Assembly (NCBI GenBank): GCA_002338145.1
Contig: DDHP01000079.1
Location: forward strand, 382 to 22,485
Origin: Deferribacteraceae bacterium UBA1873
GTDB taxonomy: Bacteria > Chrysiogenota > Deferribacteres > Deferribacterales > Flexistipitaceae
Length of the DNA: 22,104 bases
Direction of reading: 5' to 3'
In this document: positions 15,361 to 22,104 of the stretch, in pieces
Layout of the letters: each line of letters opens with the position of its first letter
How positions within the stretch are numbered: position 1 is the first letter of the stretch
Notes under the pieces: model-generated
The model's input: the letters and a program-made list of their open reading frames with translations, nothing else
Database searches by the model: none
Told to the model about the DNA's origin: nothing
Position numbers and translations under genes: made by a program

Positions 15361-16983
15361 TTAAATTTCCACTATTTTAACCTCTATCATTCCTTCTATA
15401 TTTTTTATTTCGTTAAGAATATCCTTATTTATTTTATTGTCCACCAGCACAAAAGCTATCGCCTGGCCTCCTGTCTGTCTGGAGAGGTCGAAATCACCGA
15501 TATTTATCCCGTAATTTCCAAGTATTGTTCCCACTTTGCCTATAACTCCAGGTTTATCGTAATTTCTGAAATATATGTAGGTTCCATAAGGCTCGATATC
15601 GATATGAAAATCATCAATAAAAGCTACTCTGCCTTCTTTATTGTTAAATACGGTGCCTCCCAGCACTTTCTCCTCTTTATCCGTTTTGATTTCCAGCACA
15701 ATAAGATCGCTGTAATTTTCATAGTAACTGAGTTTTGATTCTGAGACGTAAATGTTTCTGTCTTTTGCAAAATATGGCGCATTAATATATGATACGCTTT
15801 CAACCAGGCTGACTTCCAGAAAACCTTTCAGCGCCGCAACAGTATAAGGCTGGTAACTAAATGGTGTATCGAATGTTTTTTCGCAAATGTCCTTTTCGAA
15901 ATTTTTCCCCACTAACTTGATATTAAGCTCCTGGGCACGTCCTTTAGTAATTTGGGCAGCAAGCTTACCCATTTTTTCCACTGTATTGAAATACAACTGC
16001 AGTTCTTCCGGCAGCTGAGATTTCATAAATGGTATGTTTACGGCATTGATGTATGATTTTCCTTTTAGAGCATTTATTACCTGCTCTGCTATAATAACAG
16101 CAACACCTTTTTGACCCTCAACGGTATTGGCACCTATATGCGGGGTAACAAAGACGTTGTCAAGTTTAATGAGTTCGTTTTCCGTTGCAGGCTCTTTTTC
16201 AAACACATCTATACCTACAGCAAAAATTTTTCTGCTTTTAGCATTTTCATAAAGTGCATTTTCATTTATAATCCCGCCTCTGGCACAATTTATGATTATT
16301 ACGTTATCCTTCATCAAAGGAAAATGTTCTGCTCTGATCATATCATGTGTTTCTTTTGTAAGAGGAGTGTGAAAGGTGATAATATCAGATTCAGCCAACA
16401 GCTTTTTTATATCGTCATATAGCTTTACATTAAGCGAATCTGCCTTTTCCTTTTTTATATATGGATCATAAGCAATAACTTTCATTCCGAAACTTTTTGC
16501 CCTAACGGCAACATTACTGCCAATCCTACCGAGTCCCACTATTCCCAAAGTTTTATTGTAAAGCTGTATCCCCAAAAATTTTTTTCTGTTCCATTCTCCA
16601 TTCTTCAGGGATTCGTTAGCTGCCGGAATTTTCCTTGCCGCTGACAGCATCATTCCCATTGTTAATTCTGTAGCGGCGAGTGTATTCCCTGTTGGGGCAT
16701 TCATTACAATAATCCCTTTTTTGCTTGCTGCTTCTATATCTACATTGTCTAGACCAACCCCAGCTCTTCCAATAACTTTGAGCTTCCCCGGATTTTCTAT
16801 GATATCAGCGGTTATTGTGGTGCCACTTCTTGTTATTATGGCATCATAGTTACCGATGATTTCTTTTAAATCTGCATCGGATATACCAGCTTTTGTTGTA
16901 ACTTCCACTGAAGCATCTTCTTTTAGTATACTGATTCCTTCTTTTGCTATATGGTCAGTTATTAATATCTTAAATTTATCCAT
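15361..16983 (-). CDS. serA: D-3-phosphoglycerate dehydrogenase (long form with ACT domain)
   Basis: SerA oxidises 3-phosphoglycerate to 3-phosphohydroxypyruvate, the first step of serine synthesis. The 540-residue form has an N-terminal substrate domain, the NAD-binding GLGRIG (150-155), and the catalytic residues Arg235 (NCARGG), Glu264 and His282 (PHIGA). An intervening domain (about 315-450) follows, then a C-terminal ACT domain (about 465-540, starting YIYFRNYDKPGVIGKVG), the usual site of serine feedback. It matches the long Mycobacterium and Bacillus type rather than the shorter E. coli one. AAGGAGT lies eight bases before ATG 16983. It stands alone, divergent from the NSS transporter. 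Confidence 0.96.
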   Translation of the reverse strand: MDKFKILITDHIAKEGISILKEDASVEVTTKAGISDADLKEIIGNYDAIITRSGTTITADIIENPGKLKVIGRAGVGLDNVDIEAASKKGIIVMNAPTGNTLAATELTMGMMLSAARKIPAANESLKNGEWNRKKFLGIQLYNKTLGIVGLGRIGSNVAVRAKSFGMKVIAYDPYIKKEKADSLNVKLYDDIKKLLAESDIITFHTPLTKETHDMIRAEHFPLMKDNVIIINCARGGIINENALYENAKSRKIFAVGIDVFEKEPATENELIKLDNVFVTPHIGANTVEGQKGVAVIIAEQVINALKGKSYINAVNIPFMKSQLPEELQLYFNTVEKMGKLAAQITKGRAQELNIKLVGKNFEKDICEKTFDTPFSYQPYTVAALKGFLEVSLVESVSYINAPYFAKDRNIYVSESKLSYYENYSDLIVLEIKTDKEEKVLGGTVFNNKEGRVAFIDDFHIDIEPYGTYIYFRNYDKPGVIGKVGTILGNYGINIGDFDLSRQTGGQAIAFVLVDNKINKDILNEIKNIEGMIEVKIVEI

Positions 16984-17086
16984 ATATTACTACTCCTTCA
17001 TGAAAGATTTGAGCTTATAAACAGCATTATTTTAATTTGAGAACATTAGCAAAACTTTTGGAAATAATCAATGTATAATAAAATGG

Positions 17087-17113
17087 TTGACGATTATAGG
17101 ACTTTGTTATACT
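17087..17113 (+). promoter_or_regulatory. Candidate promoter of the NSS transporter operon
   Basis: TTGACG (17087-17092) and TATACT (17108-17113) face the transporter with a 15-base spacer, shorter than optimal. A start near 17120 would give a leader of about 120 bases. The site lies over the serA promoter on the other strand. Confidence 0.45.
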
Positions 17114-17121
17114 CAAGTGAA
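17093..17121 (-). promoter_or_regulatory. Promoter of serA
   Basis: On the minus strand TTCACT (17121-17116) and a perfect TATAAT (17098-17093) are 17 bases apart. The transcript would start near 17086, leaving a leader of roughly 100 bases before serA. It overlaps the plus-strand promoter candidate at 17087-17113. Confidence 0.55.
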
Positions 17122-17242
17122 TTATATTTATGGGAAAAATGCAAAAACCTGTTTTTTTACAGAGTTTTTTATTTTGGAAATTTTTTGTAACAACTTGGTA
17201 TCCTAACGTGTTTTGGCAAAATCAAATACTAAGGAGGTTTTT

Positions 17243-18736
17243 ATGAAAAGAGAGACCTGGAATAGCCGGGTAGGGTTTATACTGGCTGCTGTTGGCTCTG
17301 CAATTGGGATAGGGAATATATGGAGATTTCCTTACATGGCTTACGATAATGGTGGGGGTGCTTTTCTTATTCCCTATTTCTTCGCACTGGTTACAGCCGG
17401 GATCCCCATATTGATTCTGGAATTTTCAATGGGGCATAAAATGAAAGGGGGTGCACCACTGACTTTTGCCAAGCTTAATAGAAAATGGGAATGGCTGGGT
17501 TGGTGGCAGGCTTTGATAAGCTTTATCATCGCAGTATATTATGTTGTTGTTATCAGTTGGGCTATTGATTACATAGGATTTTCTATAACGCTGGGTTGGG
17601 GAACAGAAACAATTAACTTTTTTGTGGGTAATTACTTGGGATTGACCGACGGCCCTTTTGATTTCGGCGGTTTCAGGCCATTAATACTGATAACTGCAAT
17701 TGCTGCATGGATTATAAATTTTGTAGTTTTATACTCCGGTGTTAAAGCAGGTATAGAGAGAGCAAATAAAATTTTTATGCCGCTTCTTATTTTTATCATT
17801 CTCGTAATACTGCTGAGAGGGGTTACTTTACCCGGAGCATCGGAAGGCTTGAATATATTGTTTCAGCCTGATTTTACCAAGATATTTGACGGAAAAGTTT
17901 GGATTGCAGCATATGGTCAGATATTTTTCAGTTTGAGCATAGCCTTTGCTATCATGATTACCTATTCGAGTTATTTGCCTAAAAAATCTGATATTGTTAA
18001 TAATGCATTTATTACAGGCTTTATCAATTGTGGATTCAGCATTCTTTCCGGTATTGCTATTTTTAGTATTTTAGGTTTTATGATGGGGCAATCAGGTGGT
18101 GAGCTTCCTGAAAAACTGAGTGGTGTATTTCTTGCCTTTGCAACTATTCCAGAGGCAATTAATCAATTGCCTGCATTTAAAAATGTTGTGGGGATATTAT
18201 TTTTTGTTTCCCTTACCTTTGCCGGACTTTCTTCTTTTATCTCGATAAATGAAGCGGCTATTGCAGGTATAACGGAAAAACTTTACAAGCCGAAAAGGGT
18301 TGTTGTTATATGGTACACTGTTATTGCTATGATTATCAGTAGCATATTTACAACCGGTGCCGGACTTTATCTTCTTGATATTGTAGATCACTTTGTTAAC
18401 AGTTTTGGTGTGGCAATGTCCGGACTTGTGGAAGTGATTATTATTGGTTGGTTTTTCAATATCAAAATATTAAAAGAACATTTTCAGCCAATTTCAGATT
18501 TTAATGTTGGGTCATGGTGGGATATTGCAATAAAGTTTATTACTCCTCTTGCTCTTGGTATAACTGCTGTAATGAATATTGTGAGTGAGTTAAAATCACC
18601 TTATGGAGGATACCCTGCAAGTGCATTAATTGTTTTTGGATGGAGTATGGCAATATGTATAATAATACTGGGATACTTGTTTTCAAGAATGCCGTGGCAG
18701 AGTGAACAGGTTTTCAAATATTATGATGATGAATAG
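17243..18736 (+). CDS. Sodium-dependent amino acid transporter, NSS/SNF family (MetP-like)
   Basis: This 497-residue secondary transporter is in the inner membrane. The NSS signature is near the N terminus: SRVGFILAAVGSAIGIGNIW then RFP, and NGGGAFLIPY (36-45), covering the unwound part of helix 1 that binds sodium and substrate. Eleven to twelve hydrophobic segments follow. The next gene is a MetS-type small subunit, which points to the subgroup represented by Corynebacterium MetPS, taking up methionine and alanine; the substrate is otherwise not shown. ATG 17243 has AAGGAGGT five to six bases upstream; a TTG at 17213 would only add residues unlike the family. Confidence 0.93.
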   Translation: MKRETWNSRVGFILAAVGSAIGIGNIWRFPYMAYDNGGGAFLIPYFFALVTAGIPILILEFSMGHKMKGGAPLTFAKLNRKWEWLGWWQALISFIIAVYYVVVISWAIDYIGFSITLGWGTETINFFVGNYLGLTDGPFDFGGFRPLILITAIAAWIINFVVLYSGVKAGIERANKIFMPLLIFIILVILLRGVTLPGASEGLNILFQPDFTKIFDGKVWIAAYGQIFFSLSIAFAIMITYSSYLPKKSDIVNNAFITGFINCGFSILSGIAIFSILGFMMGQSGGELPEKLSGVFLAFATIPEAINQLPAFKNVVGILFFVSLTFAGLSSFISINEAAIAGITEKLYKPKRVVVIWYTVIAMIISSIFTTGAGLYLLDIVDHFVNSFGVAMSGLVEVIIIGWFFNIKILKEHFQPISDFNVGSWWDIAIKFITPLALGITAVMNIVSELKSPYGGYPASALIVFGWSMAICIIILGYLFSRMPWQSEQVFKYYDDE

Positions 18737-18745
18737 GAGGTTACT

Positions 18746-18847
18746 ATGACTGCCGGCGCTATAATTATGATGATTTTTGGGCTGCTTCTCACCTGGGGGG
18801 GAGCTGCTGTCTGTATTTATATTGCTATGAAAAAAAGAGATATATAG
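18746..18847 (+). CDS. MetS-type NSS transporter small subunit (33 residues)
   Basis: This very short membrane protein starts MTAGAIIMMIFGLLLTWGGA and ends with YIAMKKRDI. It has one membrane span, a WGG motif in the middle, and a basic tail. This matches the small subunit of methionine/alanine NSS importers, needed for activity in Corynebacterium MetPS. A strong AGGAGG (18735-18740) lies five bases upstream of ATG 18746. It starts 9 bp after the transporter stop and is followed by a hairpin, so the two genes form one unit. Confidence 0.85.
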   Translation: MTAGAIIMMIFGLLLTWGGAAVCIYIAMKKRDI

Positions 18848-18859
18848 GGGCAATTGCAT

Positions 18860-18883
18860 GGGGATGGTAAAAATACCGTCCCC
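18860..18883 (+). terminator. Stable hairpin ending the NSS operon
   Basis: GGGGATGGTA pairs with TACCGTCCCC over ten base pairs (one G-U) around an AAAA loop. It starts 12 bases after the small-subunit stop. No T run follows, so it may terminate inefficiently, act with Rho, or protect the mRNA 3' end. Confidence 0.55.
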
Positions 18884-18946
18884 ATACTGTCTCACATTTG
18901 TAAAATTTTTGTTTACTTAGCAGCTTATGTGTATTAATAAAATTAA

Positions 18947-20107
18947 ATGAATCTAAGAAAAGTTGCGATAATTATTTATGTTACTGTGCTTACTTTTTCT
19001 GTTCTCTACTCACCGCAACCATTACTTCCTATATTAATAAATGAATTTCAGGTGGATGCTTCTCATGCAGCTTTGCTAATGTCCGTTACTTTAATTCCTT
19101 TGAGTATATCCCCAATATTCTACGGTTTTATGCTGGAGTCTTTTACAGCCAAAAAGGTTTTACGTATTGCATTGATAGGTCTTACTGTTACGGAAGCCGG
19201 AATCTGTTTTACTTCCAGTTTTAAAATTTTTCTGTTAATAAGATTTTTACAGGGATTCATGATTCCAGCTATATTAACATCTGTAATGACATATATATCT
19301 GTAGTTTCAGAAAAAGGTCTTATTCAAAAGGTAATGTCAATATATATTGCATCTACTATATTGGGAGGTTTTTTAGGGAGATTTGTTTCAGGGGCTATAT
19401 CCCACTATTTTGGCTGGAAATACAGTTTCCTGGTGTTGTTTATAAGCCTTGTGTTTAGCTTGATTCTTACTTTTTTTCTGGAGTCAGATTCTCAATTGCA
19501 AAAATCCCGGTTTAGATTCAGCCAGGCGCTTTTTGTTGTTAAAGCAAATCCATATATAAATATGTACATAACAATTTTTTGTACTTTTTTTGTTTTTGCA
19601 GGAATGCTCAATTTTCTGCCTTTCCGTTTGACTGAAATATCAACCGGTATAAATGAAATGCAGATTGGGATTGTTTATTCAGGGTATATAATGGGAATAG
19701 TGGTTTCTCTTACTTCCTTAAAATTTATAAAACTTATGGGTGGTGAAAAGAGGGTTGTCCTGACGGGTCTGCTGGTTTTTCTGGCTTCCATACCAGCTTT
19801 TGCAACTAATTCGGTTAGTATTGTTTTTATTTCAATGTTTGTTTTCTGTGGAGGGATGTTTACCGTTCATTCTGTGGAATCAGGGTATTTAAATAAAATA
19901 TCTAAAGAAAATAAGGGTGTTGTTAATGGTGTTTATGTGTCAGCTTATTACACAGGGGGAGTTCTGGGGACATATCTGCCCGGGTTTATCTATACATATT
20001 ATGGATGGCAGCTTTTTCTGCTGTCGATGAGCTCAGTAATTATGGTGGGGATTTTATCAGCTGCATTTATTAGGGGAAAAAAGGTGGAAATTCCGGATTC
20101 TATATAG
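18947..20107 (+). CDS. Major facilitator superfamily transporter (YnfM/AraJ-type)
   Basis: This 386-residue inner-membrane protein has about twelve hydrophobic segments. The N-terminal LYSPQPLLPILINEFQVDAS resembles YnfM-like MFS proteins (CTQPLLPxL). RFLQGFMIPA is the usual RxxQG(x) helix-4 motif, and ASTILGGFLGRFVSGAIS matches the YnfM-type GxxxGRxxxG helix-5 motif. The substrate is not known to me; drug or small-metabolite efflux is typical of relatives. No Shine-Dalgarno precedes ATG 18947. TTTACT (18912-18917), N17, TAATAA (18935-18940) would place transcription start at or next to the ATG, so a leaderless message is possible. Its last eight bases overlap the kinase gene end on the other strand. 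Confidence 0.88.
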   Translation: MNLRKVAIIIYVTVLTFSVLYSPQPLLPILINEFQVDASHAALLMSVTLIPLSISPIFYGFMLESFTAKKVLRIALIGLTVTEAGICFTSSFKIFLLIRFLQGFMIPAILTSVMTYISVVSEKGLIQKVMSIYIASTILGGFLGRFVSGAISHYFGWKYSFLVLFISLVFSLILTFFLESDSQLQKSRFRFSQALFVVKANPYINMYITIFCTFFVFAGMLNFLPFRLTEISTGINEMQIGIVYSGYIMGIVVSLTSLKFIKLMGGEKRVVLTGLLVFLASIPAFATNSVSIVFISMFVFCGGMFTVHSVESGYLNKISKENKGVVNGVYVSAYYTGGVLGTYLPGFIYTYYGWQLFLLSMSSVIMVGILSAAFIRGKKVEIPDSI

Positions 20108-21935
20108 GCAAATATATATGAAAGGTTGTGCCCTTATTTTTTTCCGATTCAAAAGAGATTCTGCCTCCATGTTTTTTAATTATTGAATAACATATGGATA
20201 AGCCCAACCCGGACCCCTTTTTGCTGTCCATTTCTTTTGTTGTGAAATACGGATCAAAGATTTTGTCTTTTATATCGTCTGAGATTCCTTTTCCTTTGTC
20301 AACGATACTTATTTTAACATAATTTTTATCCAATTGGGTTACTTTTTCCAAAGTAATCTTAACAGTGCCCCCATCAGGCATAGCATCCTTTGCATTCTTA
20401 AGGATGTTAAAAAACATTTGTTTTATCTGATCACTATCAGCTTCTACATTATAACTATCTTCAGATGCTACGATTTTTGTCTTGAGTTTGCTGCCTGCAA
20501 AAATTAAGTCAGCAACATCTTTTAACGTGTTAATAATGTCAATCTGCTCTTTTTTAGGATTGCCACCTTCAGAAAAGGTAATCAGTTTTTCTGTGAGTCC
20601 CCTGGTGGAATCAAGGGTATTTTCAGCATTTACAAGGAATTCTCTTGCTTTGTTTTTATCATTAAGGTACAGGTTTGCAAGGTGTATATAGTTGTAAAGG
20701 ATAGTCAGCAGGTTGTTAAAATCATGGGCTATACCTCCTGCCAGAACACCTATGGACTCAAGCTTCTTTGCTTGGAGTAGATTTTCCTCGGCAAGGTTTT
20801 TGTAAGTCATATCTTTAATTATAACCACTACTTCTAAAAGTTTACCATTTTTATCGATAATGGGAGTTGAGATATAATCAACAGGGATTTTTTCATTCTT
20901 TTTACCTTTTATAAATGTTTCTTCATTGCTGAAAAAGGTGGCAGTTTTTTCAAGTGAAGCAATAAGAGGGTTGAAACTTTTATCCCCTTTACTGTCAATA
21001 AATTCTATCACATCGTTTATATGCATTTCGTTAACATTTTCATTTTGCATTTTGATAAATTTTCGGGCAAAAGTATTGATAAAGGTGATTTTCCCCTGGG
21101 TGTTGCAAACAATTACACCTTCACCGAGGTTTTCCAGTATCATCTCAAGTCTTTGTCTCTGCCGGGCTAATTCCTGTTGTGTGGTAACCAGTGAGTCTAT
21201 ATCATTGAAAATGATAATGGACGTTTCAGTATCAAATTTTGCGTAATTTGCTGAAAAATATCTGGTGGTTCCGTCTATATTGGGTAGTGAAATAATTCTG
21301 GGATGGTCTTGCTTATCCAGTGTGGCTAAAAAGTCATCTTTTAATATCTTTTTTAGTTCCAGAGGTAGGTAATTGCTTCCCAAATCCTGTCCGCTTTTAA
21401 GGTTCATTTTGTAGTAATAGTTCAAAAATGCTCTGTTGGCAGCTATTATATTGTTATTTCGTATGAGAATTATCAGATTTTTTGAAGTGTCTACAATAAA
21501 TTCGATAAAAAGTTTTTGTGTATTTATCGTTTTGTTTGTTATTATGCGGGTTTTTAATTTTTCTATTGTTGTTGTCAATTCATCTATATCAACCGGCTTG
21601 GTTAAGTAAAAATCTATATTTATATTTATTGCTTCCATAAGATAGCTTTCATCTTTATATGCCGTAAGCAGGATAATGGGTATATCCGGAAATCTTTCTT
21701 TGACATCTTTGGACAAGGCTATTCCGTCTTTTACAGGCATTTTGATATCAGTTATTAGAAGATCTATCTGATTTTTTTCCAACATCTCCAGCGCTTCCTG
21801 ACCGTTGGTTGCCGAGAAAACATATTTATATTTTGACGAGAGAAGCTTTACAAGATATTCCCTGTTGAAACTTTCGTCCTCAACAAGAAGTAGCTTTATC
21901 TCTGTATCAATTTTTAGATTGTTTGCAAATTTCAC
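20100..21935 (-). CDS. Soluble hybrid sensor: response-receiver, two PAS domains, histidine kinase
   Basis: This is a cytoplasmic signalling kinase of 611 residues without membrane segments. An N-terminal receiver domain (about 13-130) has the acidic pair Glu19/Asp20, phospho-acceptor Asp63 (LLITDIKMP), Thr91 and Lys113. Two PAS-like regions follow (about 140-250 and 260-385). The dimerisation domain has GVLAGGIAHDFNNLL with His404. The ATPase domain has NILKNA (N-box, Asn514), DKGKGI, FTTK and GSGLGLS. All catalytic residues are intact. No response regulator lies next to it. The start is GTG 21935, with AAAGGTGA five bases upstream. The order receiver-first, kinase-last suggests it is controlled by an upstream kinase and relays to another partner. 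Confidence 0.93.
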   Translation of the reverse strand: MKFANNLKIDTEIKLLLVEDESFNREYLVKLLSSKYKYVFSATNGQEALEMLEKNQIDLLITDIKMPVKDGIALSKDVKERFPDIPIILLTAYKDESYLMEAININIDFYLTKPVDIDELTTTIEKLKTRIITNKTINTQKLFIEFIVDTSKNLIILIRNNNIIAANRAFLNYYYKMNLKSGQDLGSNYLPLELKKILKDDFLATLDKQDHPRIISLPNIDGTTRYFSANYAKFDTETSIIIFNDIDSLVTTQQELARQRQRLEMILENLGEGVIVCNTQGKITFINTFARKFIKMQNENVNEMHINDVIEFIDSKGDKSFNPLIASLEKTATFFSNEETFIKGKKNEKIPVDYISTPIIDKNGKLLEVVVIIKDMTYKNLAEENLLQAKKLESIGVLAGGIAHDFNNLLTILYNYIHLANLYLNDKNKAREFLVNAENTLDSTRGLTEKLITFSEGGNPKKEQIDIINTLKDVADLIFAGSKLKTKIVASEDSYNVEADSDQIKQMFFNILKNAKDAMPDGGTVKITLEKVTQLDKNYVKISIVDKGKGISDDIKDKIFDPYFTTKEMDSKKGSGLGLSICYSIIKKHGGRISFESEKNKGTTFHIYLPI

Positions 21936-21985
21936 TAATCACCTTTGTTCATCTTTATTTGCACCAACTATATTTTATTTATTAT

Positions 21986-22014
21986 ATTTTCATCTATATT
22001 TCAGCCATTGTCAA
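21986..22014 (-). promoter_or_regulatory. Candidate promoter of the hybrid kinase gene
   Basis: On the minus strand a perfect TTGACA (22014-22009) is 17 bases from GAAAAT (21991-21986), which matches the -10 consensus at four of six positions. The leader to GTG 21935 would be about 45 bases. Confidence 0.4.
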
Positions 22015-22072
22015 ATACTTCAGGAATATAATCATAATTGCATATTTATTTAGCATATAACATTAAGTAAAA

Positions 22073-22104
22073 GAGATCTCTCCACTCCACTCCGTTTCGG
22101 TCGA
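22073..22104 (-). repeat. GC-rich dispersed intergenic repeat, copy 2 (cut by window edge)
   Basis: The plus strand reads GAGATCTCTCCACTCCACTC and ends CGTTTCGGTCGA at the window edge. It shares with the copy at 14122 the GAGAT start, the ACTCCG centre, and the C/G-rich end with GTCGA or GGCGAC. The pentamer CCACT is duplicated here. It lies upstream of the kinase gene, in the same orientation as copy 1. Confidence 0.6.

Noticed and set aside
18683..18895. 70-codon minus-strand frame over the NSS small subunit
   Set aside because: It is antisense to a well-supported small gene and crosses the hairpin; no family features.
1..22104. CRISPR arrays, insertion sequences, prophage or rRNA genes
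   Set aside because: No regularly spaced repeats, transposase or phage proteins, or rRNA-like sequence were seen on reading either strand.

Overview
The window is AT-rich chromosomal DNA from a Gram-negative bacterium. Envelope features support this: a periplasmic, non-lipoprotein betaine-binding protein with a cleavable signal peptide, and a lipoprotein-type ApbE. Protein style and gene content (betaine uptake as in saline habitats, a lipobox ApbE beside a NusG-II protein and a Gx-type membrane protein, a long-chain prenyl synthase) make me think of Deferribacterota such as Flexistipes or Deferribacter. That is an impression from reading, not a database result. No phage, transposase, CRISPR array or rRNA is visible.

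Layout. (1) 1-80: minus-strand tRNA-Ser(GGA), cut by the window edge, with a good promoter at 98-126. (2) 380-1336: minus-strand CorA metal channel. (3) 1592-4510: plus-strand glycine betaine/proline ABC operon proV-proW-proX, preceded by two adjacent 15-bp direct repeats (1418-1447) and closed by a bidirectional terminator (4530-4558). (4) 13951 down to 4562: ten minus-strand genes, tightly packed and often overlapping. In transcription order they are long-chain polyprenyl diphosphate synthase, AmrS-like radical SAM enzyme, ApbE flavin transferase, NusG-II membrane protein, Gx/EetB-like membrane protein, Maf, acyl-CoA synthetase, orphan oligopeptide-type ABC ATPase, CysS, and a nucleotide-sugar epimerase. 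(5) 14264-15352: plus-strand methyltransferase-like protein and RidA. (6) 15361-16983: minus-strand serA, divergent from (7) 17243-18847, a plus-strand NSS sodium-coupled transporter with its 33-residue small subunit. (8) 18947-20107: plus-strand MFS transporter, converging on (9) 20100-21935, a soluble REC-PAS-PAS-histidine kinase on the minus strand.

The most interesting block is the first half of the ten-gene run (about 10.2-13.95 kb). ApbE attaches FMN to extracytoplasmic proteins. NusG-II, Gx-family and polyprenyl synthase genes accompany ApbE in flavin-based electron-transfer loci; the closest parallel I recall is EetA, EetB, DmkB and FmnB of Listeria. The window has no Ndh2, PplA or other FMN-acceptor protein, so the substrate is not in view. 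A radical SAM enzyme sits inside the set, joined by 1-nt start/stop overlaps on both sides. Other points of note are two copies of a GC-rich dispersed repeat (14122-14149 and 22073-22104), overlapping divergent promoters between serA and the NSS gene, and a methyltransferase-like protein without a clear SAM-binding loop.

Several starts were moved inward from the longest reading frame using Shine-Dalgarno sites and family alignments recalled from memory (CorA, CysS, acyl-CoA synthetase, NusG-II, Gx protein, NSS transporter, epimerase).
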